A DNA stretch of 64,000 nt from Tindallia sp. MSAO_Bac2 (GCA_003838145.1 QYZZ01000086.1:1-64000), one strand, 5' to 3'; shown: positions 25,964 through 35,736, counted from the first letter of the stretch. A program made the numbers and translations. The notes: generated by a model not told the origin, from the letters alone.

Positions 25964-28564
25964 TTAATCAGAAAGTAAGTTAACCAGCGTATCGACTATA
26001 GTGGGATTGAACCGCTTTCCTTTTAAGCTGACCATATGCTTTAAGGCTTCAGCCTGACTATTGGCTTTACAGTGTGGGCGGTCACGGGTAATACCATCGT
26101 AGAAATTGGCAACACTGATGATCTGAGCATTTAAATTGATTTCATTACCCTTAAGACCACTGGGGTATCCTTTTCCGTCGTAATGTTCATGATGCTGAAG
26201 AACATCTTCACTGATACCAAGATATTCAGAGGAAGAATTCAAAATAACATAACCTGTCTCAGAGTGACGTTTTATCTCTTCCCGGTCCTCAGCGGTTAAT
26301 CGGTACCCGTTATTGCTAAGTACTTCCTGATCGATGGCAATTTTACCGATGTCATGGCAATAGCCTGCCAGTTTCAGTCGCTGAAGGTCTTCTCCTTCAA
26401 TACCCATTTTTTTACCCATTTTATAACAAAGATCCGCCACGTTTTCACCATGACATTTTTCGTCTGGCAATGTATCGAATAATCTCTCGAGAACACCCTG
26501 GATCATTTCTTTTCTCAAAGATTTCCTTCTTTCATTTTTTTGATTGTACATTTTTGTTTCTGCCAGCTTCAGGGCATCCTCCATGGTAAGACTTGCGGTT
26601 GCTTTAGTGTAGAATCCATAGGAGAATGAAAGAGGCAAACCTCTGACTGTTACTGAAGCAGCATGGGCCTGAATCCTTTCAACCATGCTTCCTGCTTCCT
26701 CCTCGGTTGTATGGGGAAGCAAAAGGACGTACTCGTCGCCGCCAATCCGGGAAATGATATCATCGGAACGCACGCTGTTTTTAAGAACCTGCGCCATTTT
26801 CACCAGCAGTTCATCTCCGGCATGATGACCAAAGGCATCGTTCGTAAGTTTAAGCCCATTAGCATCTACCATCATTACGGTTAGAGGCCAGTTTCGTGAA
26901 GTGTCCAGTCTTTCTGACTCCGTCTCAAAAAAGTGACGGTTATATAGCCCGGTCAATTGGTCATGGTAGCTTAAGTAGCGTATTTTTTCCTCGGCCTTTT
27001 TCAGATGGGTAATGTCCACATCCATTCCCCGGAAGGCTTTGGTTTTTCCGTGTTCATCCAGCAGGCAAAAGCCATTGGTAGTGACCCAGACTTCCTGTCC
27101 ATTTTTTTTCTGGAGCTGGTGTTCAAAGTCAGAAACCGTCTCCCCCTTCGCCAGAACGGATTCACCGTACTCTTTCAAAGAAGTGCGCTTCTCAGGTGAA
27201 GCAATATCGTAAAAGTAGCATTTTCCAACAAGCTCCTCCTGCGAGTAGCCTAATATGGTTTTGGCAGAGGGGCTCACATAGGTGAAAAGCCCTTTGCTGT
27301 CAAGTTCAAAGGCTATAGCCTTACTTTTTTCTGCCAGCTCTTCGTAGCGCTGTTCACTTTTCCTCAGCTCTTCCTCCAGTTTAAGTGTATCAGTAATATC
27401 TTCAAAGGTTCCCAGCATGCCAAAAACTTTTTCTTCGTGATCATACAGTGGAATTTTGCTGGTTCTTACAAAACGAAGATCTCCATCTTGATTGATTACC
27501 TTTTCAATATAATTAACTTTTTCCTGTTCCGTATCCATTACATCCCGGTCGTCTTTCTGATAACTTTCAGCAAAGTCTTTCCAACTCATGTCATAGTCTG
27601 TTTTTCCGATGAGGTCTTTGGGATGAGACCACCCGGAATCGGAAGCAAAATGCGTATTGCACCCCAGGTATTTCAAATCCCTGTCTTTCCAGAAAATACG
27701 CATAGGGATTGTATCAATCACCTTCAGCAAAAGCATTTCAGAAGCTTTGCGTTTTCTTTCATTAATAACTCTTTCTGTGATATCGGAACCGGATCCAACA
27801 ATAAAAGCCGTCTCTTCATCTTTCATAATAGGGGTCAAAGTGGTGGACCAAATTCGTTTTCCGCCAGGCAAATCAAGTTCTTCCTCATAAGAAACGATGT
27901 CTTTGGCATCCACACATCTTTGATAGTTGCCGGATACCAGATCACCGATTTCCTGACCCAATAGCTCCTGGGGTGTTCGGTGCATTATTTGCTCCAAGCT
28001 GATACCGGTTTTTTTCTGGTGTGCCAGATTGTTTCGTACAAACCGAAATTGCAAGGGGCCCAGCACTTCAATGAGAAAGAGGGCATCCTGAGTACCGTTA
28101 AAGACTTTTTCATATTCTTCTGACAGGCGGGCGTGTTCTTCTTCGGCTTCTTTGGATCTGGTAATTTCGATATGAGAACCCAACAATCTGACTGGCTTAC
28201 CGTTTTCATCGCGGATGGCCATGCCGCGGCATCTCACCCATACAGTGGAGCCGTTCTTATGCAAGTATCGAACAATCTGATCAAAGGGGTAGTCAGGATC
28301 TTCATAGTGCTTTTTCAGATTTTCCTTAACCTTTACCAGGTCTTCCGGAAAAATAATATCCTGCCACTCACTGGATAGATGCTCTTTTTCAACCGGGTCA
28401 TAGCCTAAAGTTCTCCAAAACTTTGGGCTCATCCATTCATTTTCAGGGCTTTCTAAATCCCAGTACCAAATTCCGTCTAAAGATCCAGACTGGATAAAGT
28501 CAAAAATATCCGAGTCTTTTTTGATTTGTTCATAGAGTTCTTTTTTTAAGTAGTTCTCATCCAC
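25964..28564 (-). CDS. Multi-PAS GGDEF and HD-GYP cyclic-di-GMP signalling protein
   Basis: An 866-residue soluble protein. Four PAS domains occupy about residues 25-520, each ending in a typical GxxxDIT-type boundary. A GGDEF domain follows (YHDQLTGLYNRHFF, IGGDEYVLLL) with GGDEY in place of GGDEF, which usually remains active. Last is an HD-GYP phosphodiesterase (CHDIGKIAI, HHEHYDGKGYPSGLKG). It can therefore in principle both make and degrade cyclic di-GMP under PAS control. The start is GTG at 28564, with AAGGGTG upstream. It is the first gene of a minus-strand run with the alpha/beta hydrolase and SpoIIM-like gene. Confidence 0.9.
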   Translation of the reverse strand: MDENYLKKELYEQIKKDSDIFDFIQSGSLDGIWYWDLESPENEWMSPKFWRTLGYDPVEKEHLSSEWQDIIFPEDLVKVKENLKKHYEDPDYPFDQIVRYLHKNGSTVWVRCRGMAIRDENGKPVRLLGSHIEITRSKEAEEEHARLSEEYEKVFNGTQDALFLIEVLGPLQFRFVRNNLAHQKKTGISLEQIMHRTPQELLGQEIGDLVSGNYQRCVDAKDIVSYEEELDLPGGKRIWSTTLTPIMKDEETAFIVGSGSDITERVINERKRKASEMLLLKVIDTIPMRIFWKDRDLKYLGCNTHFASDSGWSHPKDLIGKTDYDMSWKDFAESYQKDDRDVMDTEQEKVNYIEKVINQDGDLRFVRTSKIPLYDHEEKVFGMLGTFEDITDTLKLEEELRKSEQRYEELAEKSKAIAFELDSKGLFTYVSPSAKTILGYSQEELVGKCYFYDIASPEKRTSLKEYGESVLAKGETVSDFEHQLQKKNGQEVWVTTNGFCLLDEHGKTKAFRGMDVDITHLKKAEEKIRYLSYHDQLTGLYNRHFFETESERLDTSRNWPLTVMMVDANGLKLTNDAFGHHAGDELLVKMAQVLKNSVRSDDIISRIGGDEYVLLLPHTTEEEAGSMVERIQAHAASVTVRGLPLSFSYGFYTKATASLTMEDALKLAETKMYNQKNERRKSLRKEMIQGVLERLFDTLPDEKCHGENVADLCYKMGKKMGIEGEDLQRLKLAGYCHDIGKIAIDQEVLSNNGYRLTAEDREEIKRHSETGYVILNSSSEYLGISEDVLQHHEHYDGKGYPSGLKGNEINLNAQIISVANFYDGITRDRPHCKANSQAEALKHMVSLKGKRFNPTIVDTLVNLLSD

Positions 28565-28740
28565 AGAAAATCACCCTTATAACTATAGATTTGTTAGATT
28601 CGTAAAATTTTTAACACAGGTCCATTATACCATATACTATCGCTTATACACATTGAATATAGAAGATTTGCAGAAGGAAAGTGTGGCAAAAAACAGTTTG
28701 CAGGTGCATCTACAAAGCCGACTCCACCGCTGTTGCATTG

Positions 28741-28749
28741 TGATATAAT
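28741..28749 (+). promoter_or_regulatory. Extended -10 element TGATATAAT upstream of uvsE
   Basis: Identical nonamer to those before aroD and the ABC-F genes; 81 bases before the uvsE start. Confidence 0.5.
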
Positions 28750-28829
28750 AAGGATATTAATAATGGCGGTTCATCGACGCTTTAGGAATCAGACTTACAA
28801 ACTGGCGGAATCAAACCGGAGGAATTGAC

Positions 28830-29750
28830 GTGAAAATAGAATTGGGTTATGCTTGCCTGAACACCAGTGTTACCATTAAAATGAAAACCTTACGTTTGAA
28901 AACCTACCTTGAAAAAGGCAATGAGTATTTAAAGGAACTGGTGCTGCACAACCTGAATTATTTGATGGAATGCCTGAAATGGAATAAAGAAAATCAGGTG
29001 TTCTTTTTTAGGGTTTCCAGCGATTTAGTACCTTTAGCGACTCACCATGAAATGAGTTTTGTGTGGCAGGAAGATCCGGACATTCTGGCAAAATGCAGAG
29101 AAATCAAAGCCTTTGCAAAGCTTAATGGTATGCGCCTTTCCATGCATCCGGGGCAATATACGCTGCTGAACTCTCACAGGGAAGAAGTGCTCCTGCGTTC
29201 CGTGGAAGACCTGGAATATCACCGTCAAATGGCAGAGCTGCTGGGTGTCACGGATCTGATTTTGCACGTTGGCGGTGTATATGGAGATAAGTCGCAGGCG
29301 GTCAGACGATGGGTGGAAGCCTGGGAAACACTTTCTCAGGGAGTTAAAGACCGGCTTCGGCTGGAAAATGACGAAAAGAGCTATACGATCCGGGAAGTTC
29401 TGGAAATATCTGATAAGACCGGAATTCCAGCTGTACTGGATTTTCATCATCATCGAATCCTTCCGTCAATGGATACAAGAGAAGCGCTGATAAAAGCGGT
29501 GGAAAGCTGGAGTGGAATTGGCATTCCCAAGGTACACCTGTCTTCCGGAAAAGTTTCTGAGCTGGATCCGAAACATCATGATTTAATTCACCGGACTGAT
29601 TATGAAATGGCATGCGAATATTTTCAGTGGTTACCAAAAGAGCATAAAAAAATCTATTTGATGCTGGAAGCAAAGAAGAAGGAGCAGTCGATCCTGAAGC
29701 TTCGTGACCAGGGGGACCGACCCCGCGGTTTAACGGACCCCGCGGTTTAA
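28830..29750 (+). CDS. uvsE: UV damage endonuclease UvsE/UVDE
   Basis: A 306-residue TIM-barrel endonuclease that nicks DNA 5' of cyclobutane dimers and 6-4 photoproducts, starting an alternative excision repair route. Recognisable segments are the N-terminal LGYACLN, LSMHPGQYTLLNSH, ILHVGGVYGDK, RLRLENDEKSYT and FHHHRILPS, which carry the His, Asp and Glu metal ligands. GTG at 28830 is the start, with GGAGG 7 bases before it. The last 11 codons lie in a tandem 17-bp duplication (GACCCCGCGGTTTAA twice), so the C-terminal tail DRPRGLTDPAV is probably a recent extension. The formamidase-like gene begins 17 bases downstream. Confidence 0.88.
   Translation: MKIELGYACLNTSVTIKMKTLRLKTYLEKGNEYLKELVLHNLNYLMECLKWNKENQVFFFRVSSDLVPLATHHEMSFVWQEDPDILAKCREIKAFAKLNGMRLSMHPGQYTLLNSHREEVLLRSVEDLEYHRQMAELLGVTDLILHVGGVYGDKSQAVRRWVEAWETLSQGVKDRLRLENDEKSYTIREVLEISDKTGIPAVLDFHHHRILPSMDTREALIKAVESWSGIGIPKVHLSSGKVSELDPKHHDLIHRTDYEMACEYFQWLPKEHKKIYLMLEAKKKEQSILKLRDQGDRPRGLTDPAV
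29719..29750. repeat. Tandem GACCCCGCGGTTTAA duplication (17-bp period) at the uvsE 3' end
   Basis: Exact copies at 29719-29733 and 29736-29750. Only the second TAA is in frame with uvsE, so the duplication sets the gene's end. Confidence 0.8.
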
Positions 29751-29766
29751 TGAAAGGAGAATAATT

Positions 29767-30657
29767 ATGCTAAAAATTTCAAAAGATCGGGTTCACTTTG
29801 CCTTTGATGCGGCTGAAACTCCGGTTGCATTCGCAGAAAGTGGAGATGAAGTGACTTTTTGCACTCAGGACTGTTACTGTGAGCAGATAGTGGAAGATGG
29901 CTATGACTTTTCCCGTATTGATATGAATCGCAATAACCCTGCTACAGGACCGCTTTTTATAAAGGACGCAGAGCCTGGAGACCTGCTTCGGGTAGAGATC
30001 AGAAACATCAGGATGAATTCGGAAGGATCAATGACAGTCAGATCCGGAGCGGGTATATATGAAATTGAAGGCTACCATTGCCGAAGGTTTTCCATAGAAG
30101 GGAAGCAGATTATATTTGATCAGGGCATACGCATTCCTGTTAAGCCGATGGTTGGCGTGATGGGAACAGCTCCGGAAGGAGCAGCAATATCAACTCAAAG
30201 TCCCGGAGAGCATGGTGGCAATCTGGATATTAAAGATCTTGGGGAAGGGGCAATTCTTTATCTGCCGGCAAATGTACCGGGGGCGCTGCTTTCTATGGGG
30301 GATATCCATGCCGTACAGGGTGATGGTGAAACCGTAATTTGCGCCATGGAAGTGAGTGGGGAAATTACGGTAAAAGTAGATGTACTTAAAGAAAGAAATG
30401 ATATTCCAACACCCTTTATCCTGACGGAAAGCAACTACTTAACAACAGCGGCAAATGCATCACTGGACCAGAGCTCTGTAGAGGCGGCACATAAAATGCA
30501 CCGCTTTTTACAGCAGCATACAGAGCTTTCTGACGCTCAGTGCGGTATGTTGCTTTCTCTGGCAGGAAACCTGAGGATCAGTCAGGTGGTTAACCCTGAA
30601 AAAGGCTGTATCATGGAGTTTCCCGTTGGATTGGCTAAGGAAACTTTTATCAGATAA
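29767..30657 (+). CDS. Acetamidase/formamidase family protein
   Basis: A 296-residue protein of the FmdA/AmdA family, which hydrolyses formamide or acetamide to ammonia and the acid. Segments such as NPATGPLFIKDAEPGDLLRV, PMVGVMGTAPEGA, GEHGGNLDIKDLGEGA and YLPANVPGALLSMGDIHAVQGDGE (read in shorter parts) are characteristic, including the His and Asp metal ligands. AAAGGAGAA precedes the ATG. Clostridial members are common and mostly uncharacterised. It may be cotranscribed with uvsE and the fxsA-like gene, an association with no evident logic. Confidence 0.85.
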   Translation: MLKISKDRVHFAFDAAETPVAFAESGDEVTFCTQDCYCEQIVEDGYDFSRIDMNRNNPATGPLFIKDAEPGDLLRVEIRNIRMNSEGSMTVRSGAGIYEIEGYHCRRFSIEGKQIIFDQGIRIPVKPMVGVMGTAPEGAAISTQSPGEHGGNLDIKDLGEGAILYLPANVPGALLSMGDIHAVQGDGETVICAMEVSGEITVKVDVLKERNDIPTPFILTESNYLTTAANASLDQSSVEAAHKMHRFLQQHTELSDAQCGMLLSLAGNLRISQVVNPEKGCIMEFPVGLAKETFIR

Positions 30658-30702
30658 TATTGAGAAAAAGCAAGGGTTCAGGTATAGAAATGAGGTTTTA
30701 TA

Positions 30703-31104
30703 GTGTTATTTAAATTGATTATTCTATTTACGACCATCCCCATCATAGAGCTGATGATTCTATTACGGATCAATCAATATATCGGCTTTGGATATACAAT
30801 CCTGCTGGTGTTCCTGACTGGCGTTGCGGGAGCATTTATGGCAAAGCAGCAGGGAAGAGGGATACTGAAACGGATCAAAGGTGATATGAGGCAGGGCCGG
30901 ATGCCGGGAGATGAACTGGTGAATGGTCTCTGCGTTCTTATAGGTGGCGCTCTGTTACTCACACCGGGAATTATCACGGATATAGCCGGATTTTCCCTGG
31001 TTATTCCTGCCACGCGACAGGGATTAAAACAGGGGATCAAGCGAAAAATGAAGCAGATGATCCGGGAAGGGTCCGTTCATGTACACTATGATAAAGAATG
31101 GTGA
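30703..31104 (+). CDS. fxsA: FxsA-family membrane protein
   Basis: A 133-residue protein with an N-terminal FxsA domain. Helix pairs include LFKLIILFTTIPIIELMILL and YTILLVFLTGVAGAFMAKQQG, then GDELVNGLCVLIGGALLLTPG in the conserved loop (quoted in parts). The C-terminal tail is basic and cytoplasmic. E. coli FxsA overproduction relieves F-plasmid exclusion of phage T7, but the native role is unknown. GTG at 30703 is the start. It follows the formamidase gene by 45 bases. Confidence 0.8.
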   Translation: MLFKLIILFTTIPIIELMILLRINQYIGFGYTILLVFLTGVAGAFMAKQQGRGILKRIKGDMRQGRMPGDELVNGLCVLIGGALLLTPGIITDIAGFSLVIPATRQGLKQGIKRKMKQMIREGSVHVHYDKEW

Positions 31105-31161
31105 AAAACCTGCTGCTCATAAGGAATAAACTGCAGTTATATATAAAAGGAGGAAAAACGG

Positions 31162-31602
31162 GTGCTTTTACAGTCCATTAAACAGGGATTCCGAAATGGA
31201 ATTGACACAACAATTATGCTGGGGAAAATAATTGTGCCTGTCTATTTTGTTGTCACATTTTTGCATCATACACCTGTCATCGATTTTGTTGCTCAAAGCT
31301 TTGAGCCGCTGATGAGTGTCTTTAACTTACCCGGGGAATCAGCCATGATTCTGGTGATGGGAAATCTACTGAGTCTTTACTCTGGGGTAGGAGCCATTCA
31401 GGCACTGTCTCTTAACTCTTTTGAGATTACATTGCTGGCCATGATGCTGAATTTTTCACATTCATTATTCATAGAAACGGCTGTTGCCACACGTCTGAAT
31501 GTCAGCGGCACAAAAATAATGGCCTTGCGTGTAGGACTAATGCTGGCTTCCGGGTTGATTTTTGGAACCCTGGCAGGAGGTGTACTGCAAAGATGGATGT
31601 AG
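31162..31602 (+). CDS. Nucleoside-recognition (Gate) domain membrane protein, first half
   Basis: A 146-residue protein with four membrane helices that matches one half of the nucleoside-recognition/Gate domain also found in SpmA, SpmB and FeoB. It starts at GTG 31162 with AAAGGAGG upstream. Its end overlaps the next gene, which encodes a second Gate-domain half, by 10 bases. The two small proteins are likely to assemble into one membrane complex. In Bacillus the related SpmA/SpmB pair helps dehydrate the spore core. Transport function is unproven. Confidence 0.78.
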   Translation: MLLQSIKQGFRNGIDTTIMLGKIIVPVYFVVTFLHHTPVIDFVAQSFEPLMSVFNLPGESAMILVMGNLLSLYSGVGAIQALSLNSFEITLLAMMLNFSHSLFIETAVATRLNVSGTKIMALRVGLMLASGLIFGTLAGGVLQRWM

Positions 31603-32069
31603 TTGCTGTCCTCAGAGAAGGTCTGTTTGGAAGCCTGTCCTCAGTTTTTGATATTGCCAAGGTTGTGATTCCGCTGATGATTGCTATGCAGATTGCAAAA
31701 GATTACCGTGTTTTGGATTACTTAAGCAAATTTATGAAGCCATTTACCAATTTTCTTGGCATGTCAAAAGAATCCGGATTCCCTTTAATGGTAGGGCTGG
31801 TTTTTGGACTGGCTTATGGAGCCGGTGTTATTGTACAAAGCGCCAAAGACGGCAATCTGACGCGTCGGGATATGGTGTTACTCTCGGTATTTTTAGCCAG
31901 CTGCCACGCTGTCTTTGAAGACGTGTTAATTTTTGTTGCCATAGGTGCCAATGGATGGCTGATTTTGAGCGCAAGAATATTGGCTGGTATTTTGGTTACC
32001 TATGCTGTTTCTAGGCGATTGGATGGAAAAGAGCCCTATGAAGAGTTTTTACCCCAGGCGGATCAGTAA
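31593..32069 (+). CDS. Nucleoside-recognition (Gate) domain membrane protein, second half
   Basis: A 158-residue partner of the preceding protein with four or five membrane helices. It has the Gate-domain core PLMVGLVFGLAYGAGVI and a central ASCHAVFEDVLIF stretch, where His and Glu lie within a helix. The 10-base overlap with the upstream gene implies coupled translation at equal levels. A strong terminator follows. The pair resembles uncharacterised clostridial two-gene transport modules rather than classical spmA/spmB, since lengths and motifs are shorter. Confidence 0.78.
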   Translation: MDVVAVLREGLFGSLSSVFDIAKVVIPLMIAMQIAKDYRVLDYLSKFMKPFTNFLGMSKESGFPLMVGLVFGLAYGAGVIVQSAKDGNLTRRDMVLLSVFLASCHAVFEDVLIFVAIGANGWLILSARILAGILVTYAVSRRLDGKEPYEEFLPQADQ

Positions 32070-32093
32070 AAAATCAGTATTAATATACACAGT

Positions 32094-32130
32094 AAAAAGC
32101 CCCCTGAATCATTGAAAAAGGGGCTTTTTT
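32094..32130 (+). terminator. Terminator after the Gate-domain pair
   Basis: AAAAAGCCCC pairs with GGGGCTTTTT around a CTGAATCATTGAAAAA-type loop. Confidence 0.85.
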
Positions 32131-32200
32131 ATGGCTAAAGAAACTGCATATGTTTCATCTTTTGATGGTGTGCTCTTGTGCCCCGCGGGTATTTGAACTT

Positions 32201-32235
32201 AATTATCAATTATCAATCATCAATTCTCAATTACA
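32201..32235. repeat. Degenerate 7-bp tandem repeat (AATTATC)x5
   Basis: Units AATTATC, AATTATC, AATCATC, AATTCTC and AATTACA run in tandem between two convergent genes. It is a low-complexity intergenic element and is followed by a small AGACGC-GAA-GCGTCT hairpin at 32239-32253. Confidence 0.65.
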
Positions 32236-32262
32236 ATAGACGCGAAGCGTCTTTGTTCAGTT

Positions 32263-33933
32263 TTACAGCCGCGTTTTAATGATGGCTCCTTTATCAGCGG
32301 ACTCCGCCAGCTTGCTGTAAAGGAACAGGTATCCTTCCTCCACCCTTGGTTTTGGAGCCTTCCAGGAATTTCTGCGATTTTCCAGAATTTCTTCGCTGAC
32401 GTTAAGTTCCAATACCCGCTCTGGCACATCAATGGTGATGATATCGCCATTTTCCACCAAAGCAATGGTGCCGCCTTCCATGGCTTCCGGAGAAATGTGA
32501 CCCACAAAGCAGCCATTGTTGGTGCCGGAGAATCGACCGTCCGTTACCAGAGCCACCTTATCCGCCAATCCCATTCCGTAAAGCAGTTTCATGGCCTTAA
32601 ACATTTCCGGCATTCCCGGCCCGCCCTTGGGACCCTCATAACGAATAACTACCACATCACCAGCTTTCACCTCTTCGTTCATGATAGCTGTATTGGCTTC
32701 TTCCTCAGAGTTGAAAACGATGGCAGGACCTGTAAAGGTAAGCATTTTTGGATTGATGGCCGCCGGCTTAGTTACCGCTGAATTTGGTGCCAGGTTTCCG
32801 TATAAAACGGCCAGGCCGCCGGTGGAGCTAAAGGGTGATTCATAGGTTTTAATAATTTCGTTATTGGGAGATTCAGCCCCTTGGATATTATCTGCTACCG
32901 GCTTTCCGGTGACGGTCATACAGCCCTGATGCAACAGATTTTTAATTTGATTCATTACCACCGGGACACCGCCGGATTCGTAAAAGTCGATAACATTAGG
33001 GGAGGCTGCCGGATTCATTTTAGCAATTAATGGAGTGGTTCGGCTTAGCTTGTCAAAGTCGTCCATATCGAAATCGACTTTTCCTTCATAAGCAATGGCT
33101 GGAATATGCAGTGCCGTATTGGTGGAACCGCCGATGGCCGAGCTTAGACGAACGGCGTTTTCAATGGACTTCCGGTTGATGATATCCCCCGCCTTGATAT
33201 CGTCATGTACCAGGTGGACAATTCTCCTGCCGGACTCCTGAGCCACTTTCATCCGGTCGTTATATACTGCAGGAATCATCGCACTGCCCGGAAGGGACAT
33301 ACCCATGGCTTCCGCAATGCAACACATAGTGTTGGCAGTTCCCAGAAAGGAACAGGAGCCGCAGGTGGGAGCGCAGGAATCTTCCATTTTAACCAGGTCT
33401 TCTTCGGTCATTTCGCCTTTTCTTAGCTTTCCCACCCCTTCAATAATGGATGTAGTGTCTGCTTTCCGGTCGTGAATCACAGGACCACCCAGCATGGGAC
33501 CGCCGTTGACAAAAATGCTGGGAAGGTTCAGTCTGGCAGCTGCCATCAGCATTCCCGGAACGATTTTATCGCAGGATCCAAGTAAAACTACGCCATCATA
33601 TTGATGCGCCTGCACCATCAATTCCACGCTGTGGGTGATGATATCTCTGGTCGGAAGGATGTAACGCATGCCTTCATGACCTTCTGCAATACCGTCACAG
33701 GCTCCTATAACACCAAATTCCACCGGCATTCCACCGGCTTGTCTTATTCCTTCCTTAACAGCTTCTGAAACCTGCCGCAGGTTGCAATGACCCGGAACCG
33801 TAGTGCTCCATGCATTAGCAATACCAATGACTGGTTTTTCCAGATCCTCATCCGAATACCCCATAGACTTATAGTAAGCTCGATTGATACTCCATTCAGG
33901 ACGGCTTAAAATCCTTTCACTTCTTCTTTTCAT
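32263..33933 (-). CDS. ilvD: Dihydroxy-acid dehydratase
   Basis: Dehydrates 2,3-dihydroxyisovalerate and 2,3-dihydroxy-3-methylvalerate to 2-oxo acids in valine and isoleucine synthesis, using an Fe-S cluster. The 556-residue protein shows [17 protein letters not shown] with its cluster Cys, then [21 protein letters not shown] with a second Cys pair (quoted in parts), and the C-terminal [22 protein letters not shown] region. GGAGGAGG lies before ATG 33933; an upstream in-frame ATG at 33951 overlaps that ribosome site and is rejected. No other ilv genes are nearby. A sugar-acid dehydratase is possible but the motifs fit IlvD better. Confidence 0.9.
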   Translation of the reverse strand: MKRRSERILSRPEWSINRAYYKSMGYSDEDLEKPVIGIANAWSTTVPGHCNLRQVSEAVKEGIRQAGGMPVEFGVIGACDGIAEGHEGMRYILPTRDIITHSVELMVQAHQYDGVVLLGSCDKIVPGMLMAAARLNLPSIFVNGGPMLGGPVIHDRKADTTSIIEGVGKLRKGEMTEEDLVKMEDSCAPTCGSCSFLGTANTMCCIAEAMGMSLPGSAMIPAVYNDRMKVAQESGRRIVHLVHDDIKAGDIINRKSIENAVRLSSAIGGSTNTALHIPAIAYEGKVDFDMDDFDKLSRTTPLIAKMNPAASPNVIDFYESGGVPVVMNQIKNLLHQGCMTVTGKPVADNIQGAESPNNEIIKTYESPFSSTGGLAVLYGNLAPNSAVTKPAAINPKMLTFTGPAIVFNSEEEANTAIMNEEVKAGDVVVIRYEGPKGGPGMPEMFKAMKLLYGMGLADKVALVTDGRFSGTNNGCFVGHISPEAMEGGTIALVENGDIITIDVPERVLELNVSEEILENRRNSWKAPKPRVEEGYLFLYSKLAESADKGAIIKTRL

Positions 33934-34023
33934 GGTTGAGTCCTCCTCCATTCACTTTTTACCATTTTATTACAGATAATTCTTTTTTACCACCTAATTC
34001 ATCATCTATTGACCCGGCTGGTA

Positions 34024-34032
34024 TGATATAAT
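34024..34032 (+). promoter_or_regulatory. Extended -10 element TGATATAAT upstream of the first ABC-F gene
   Basis: Nonamer 42 bases before the start. A TTGACC lies too close (12-base gap) to be a good -35, so the extended -10 probably carries the promoter. Confidence 0.5.
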
Positions 34033-34074
34033 AACGGAGGTTTATTCACATGTGTATTTAAAGGAGCGTAATGA

Positions 34075-35631
34075 ATGAGTTTGTTAACGGTAAAAAATTT
34101 AAGTCATGGCTTTGGAGACAGAGCCATTTTTGATGATGTCTCTTTTCGATTGTTGAAGGGAGAACATATTGGACTGATTGGCGCCAATGGCGAGGGAAAA
34201 TCCAGTTTTATGAATATCATCACCGGGAAAATAGAGCCGGACAGTGGCAGCGTACACTGGGCAAAGCGGGTTCGGGTGGGTTATCTGGATCAGCACACGG
34301 TTCTGGATAAAGAAATGACCATGCGTGATGCCCTGAAAGGTGCTTTTCAGTATCTTTTTGACCTTGAAGCTGAAATAAATCAGCTTTATGAAAAAATGGG
34401 TGATGCAACAGAAGATGAGCTGAATGCAATTCTGGAAGAAGTGGGAACCATTCAGGACTTGTTGGATCAGAATGACTTTTACATTATTGATGCAAAAATA
34501 GAAGAAGTAGCACAGGGATTGGGTCTTACGGAAATTGGACTGGATAAAAAGGTGGATGATCTTAGCGGCGGGCAGCGGACGAAAATACTGCTGGCAAAAC
34601 TGCTTTTGGAAAAGCCGGAAATTCTGCTGCTGGATGAACCCACCAATTATCTGGATGAAGAGCATATCGAATGGCTGCGGCGGTATTTTCAGGAATACGA
34701 AAATGCATTTATCCTTATTTCTCACGACATTCCCTTCCTGGACAGCGTGGTGAACGTGATTTACCATATGGAAAATCAAAAATTGGAGCGTTATCCCGGC
34801 AGCTACGATCAATTCCTTCAAATCCATCAGGCAAAAAAAGACCAGCTTCAGGCAGCTTATAAAAAACAGCAGCAGGAAATAAGCGATTTGAAAGATTTTG
34901 TTGCCCGGAATAAAGCCCGGGTGGCCACCAGAAATATGGCCATGTCCCGGCAGAAAAAACTGGATAAGATGGAAGTGATTGAACTGGCGCAGGAAAAGCC
35001 AAAGCCGGAGTTTCATTTTCTGACAGCCAGAACTCCGGGAAAATTGATTTTTCAGACAGAGGATCTGGTTATAGGTTATGATGAGCCGCTGACCCGGCCG
35101 CTTTCCATCAAAATGGAGCGAAACCAGAAAATAGCTTTGGTAGGTGCCAACGGCCTGGGCAAAACCACCTTGCTGCGCAGTTTGCTGGGAGAAATTAAGC
35201 CCATTGAAGGCGTGGTGGAAGAAGGGGACTTCCTTCATATTGGCTACTTTGAGCAGGAAATCAAAGAAGCTAACACCAACACCTGCATCGAGGAAGTCTG
35301 GCAGGAGTTTCCAAGCCTGAATCAGCGGGAAGTGAGAAGCGCACTGGCGAAATGCGGGTTAACCACGAAACATATTGAAAGCCAGGTTCGGGTTCTCAGT
35401 GGTGGAGAACAGGCCAAGGTCCGGCTTTGCAAACTGATGAACAAAGAAACCAACGTGCTGGTGCTGGATGAGCCTACCAACCACCTGGATGTGGATGCTA
35501 AGGCAGAATTAAAGCGCGCCCTTAATGCCTACAAGGGAACCATACTGCTGATCAGCCATGAGCCGGAATTTTACAGGGATGTGGTTACGGAAGTGTGGAA
35601 CTGCGAAGACTGGACAACAAAAATCGTGTAA
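34075..35631 (+). CDS. ABC-F family ATPase (translation factor or resistance type)
   Basis: A 518-residue soluble protein with two ABC domains and no membrane part. NBD1 has Walker A GANGEGKSS (about 35-43), signature LSGGQRTK and Walker B LLLDEPTNYLD. A charged P-site linker at about 235-310 is rich in Lys and Gln. NBD2 has GANGLGKTT, LSGGEQAKV and VLDEPTNHLD. ABC-F proteins bind the ribosomal E site to relieve stalling; some give antibiotic resistance. The short linker fits housekeeping translation factors better than antibiotic protection, but this is not decisive. A second ABC-F gene lies 105 bases downstream from its own extended -10 promoter. Confidence 0.88.
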   Translation: MSLLTVKNLSHGFGDRAIFDDVSFRLLKGEHIGLIGANGEGKSSFMNIITGKIEPDSGSVHWAKRVRVGYLDQHTVLDKEMTMRDALKGAFQYLFDLEAEINQLYEKMGDATEDELNAILEEVGTIQDLLDQNDFYIIDAKIEEVAQGLGLTEIGLDKKVDDLSGGQRTKILLAKLLLEKPEILLLDEPTNYLDEEHIEWLRRYFQEYENAFILISHDIPFLDSVVNVIYHMENQKLERYPGSYDQFLQIHQAKKDQLQAAYKKQQQEISDLKDFVARNKARVATRNMAMSRQKKLDKMEVIELAQEKPKPEFHFLTARTPGKLIFQTEDLVIGYDEPLTRPLSIKMERNQKIALVGANGLGKTTLLRSLLGEIKPIEGVVEEGDFLHIGYFEQEIKEANTNTCIEEVWQEFPSLNQREVRSALAKCGLTTKHIESQVRVLSGGEQAKVRLCKLMNKETNVLVLDEPTNHLDVDAKAELKRALNAYKGTILLISHEPEFYRDVVTEVWNCEDWTTKIV

Positions 35632-35664
35632 ATTAAGGATTGTGCTTTCACTTTGGTGCATCTG

Positions 35665-35673
35665 TGATATAAT
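35665..35673 (+). promoter_or_regulatory. Extended -10 element TGATATAAT upstream of the second ABC-F gene
   Basis: Nonamer 63 bases before the GTG start. Confidence 0.5.
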
Positions 35674-35736
35674 GCTTATCGATGTATAAAATAAGTATTG
35701 ATGAAAACAAGGATTAATGAAAAGGAAGGTATTATT

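Noticed and set aside
27437-27964. Open frame antisense to the PAS/GGDEF/HD-GYP gene
   Set aside because: No ribosome site or domain; the PAS-coding strand is continuous across it.
34099-35238. 379-codon open frame antisense to the first ABC-F gene
   Set aside because: The sense gene is unambiguous with both ABC domains; the antisense product is hydrophobic nonsense rich in Phe, Ile and Gln.
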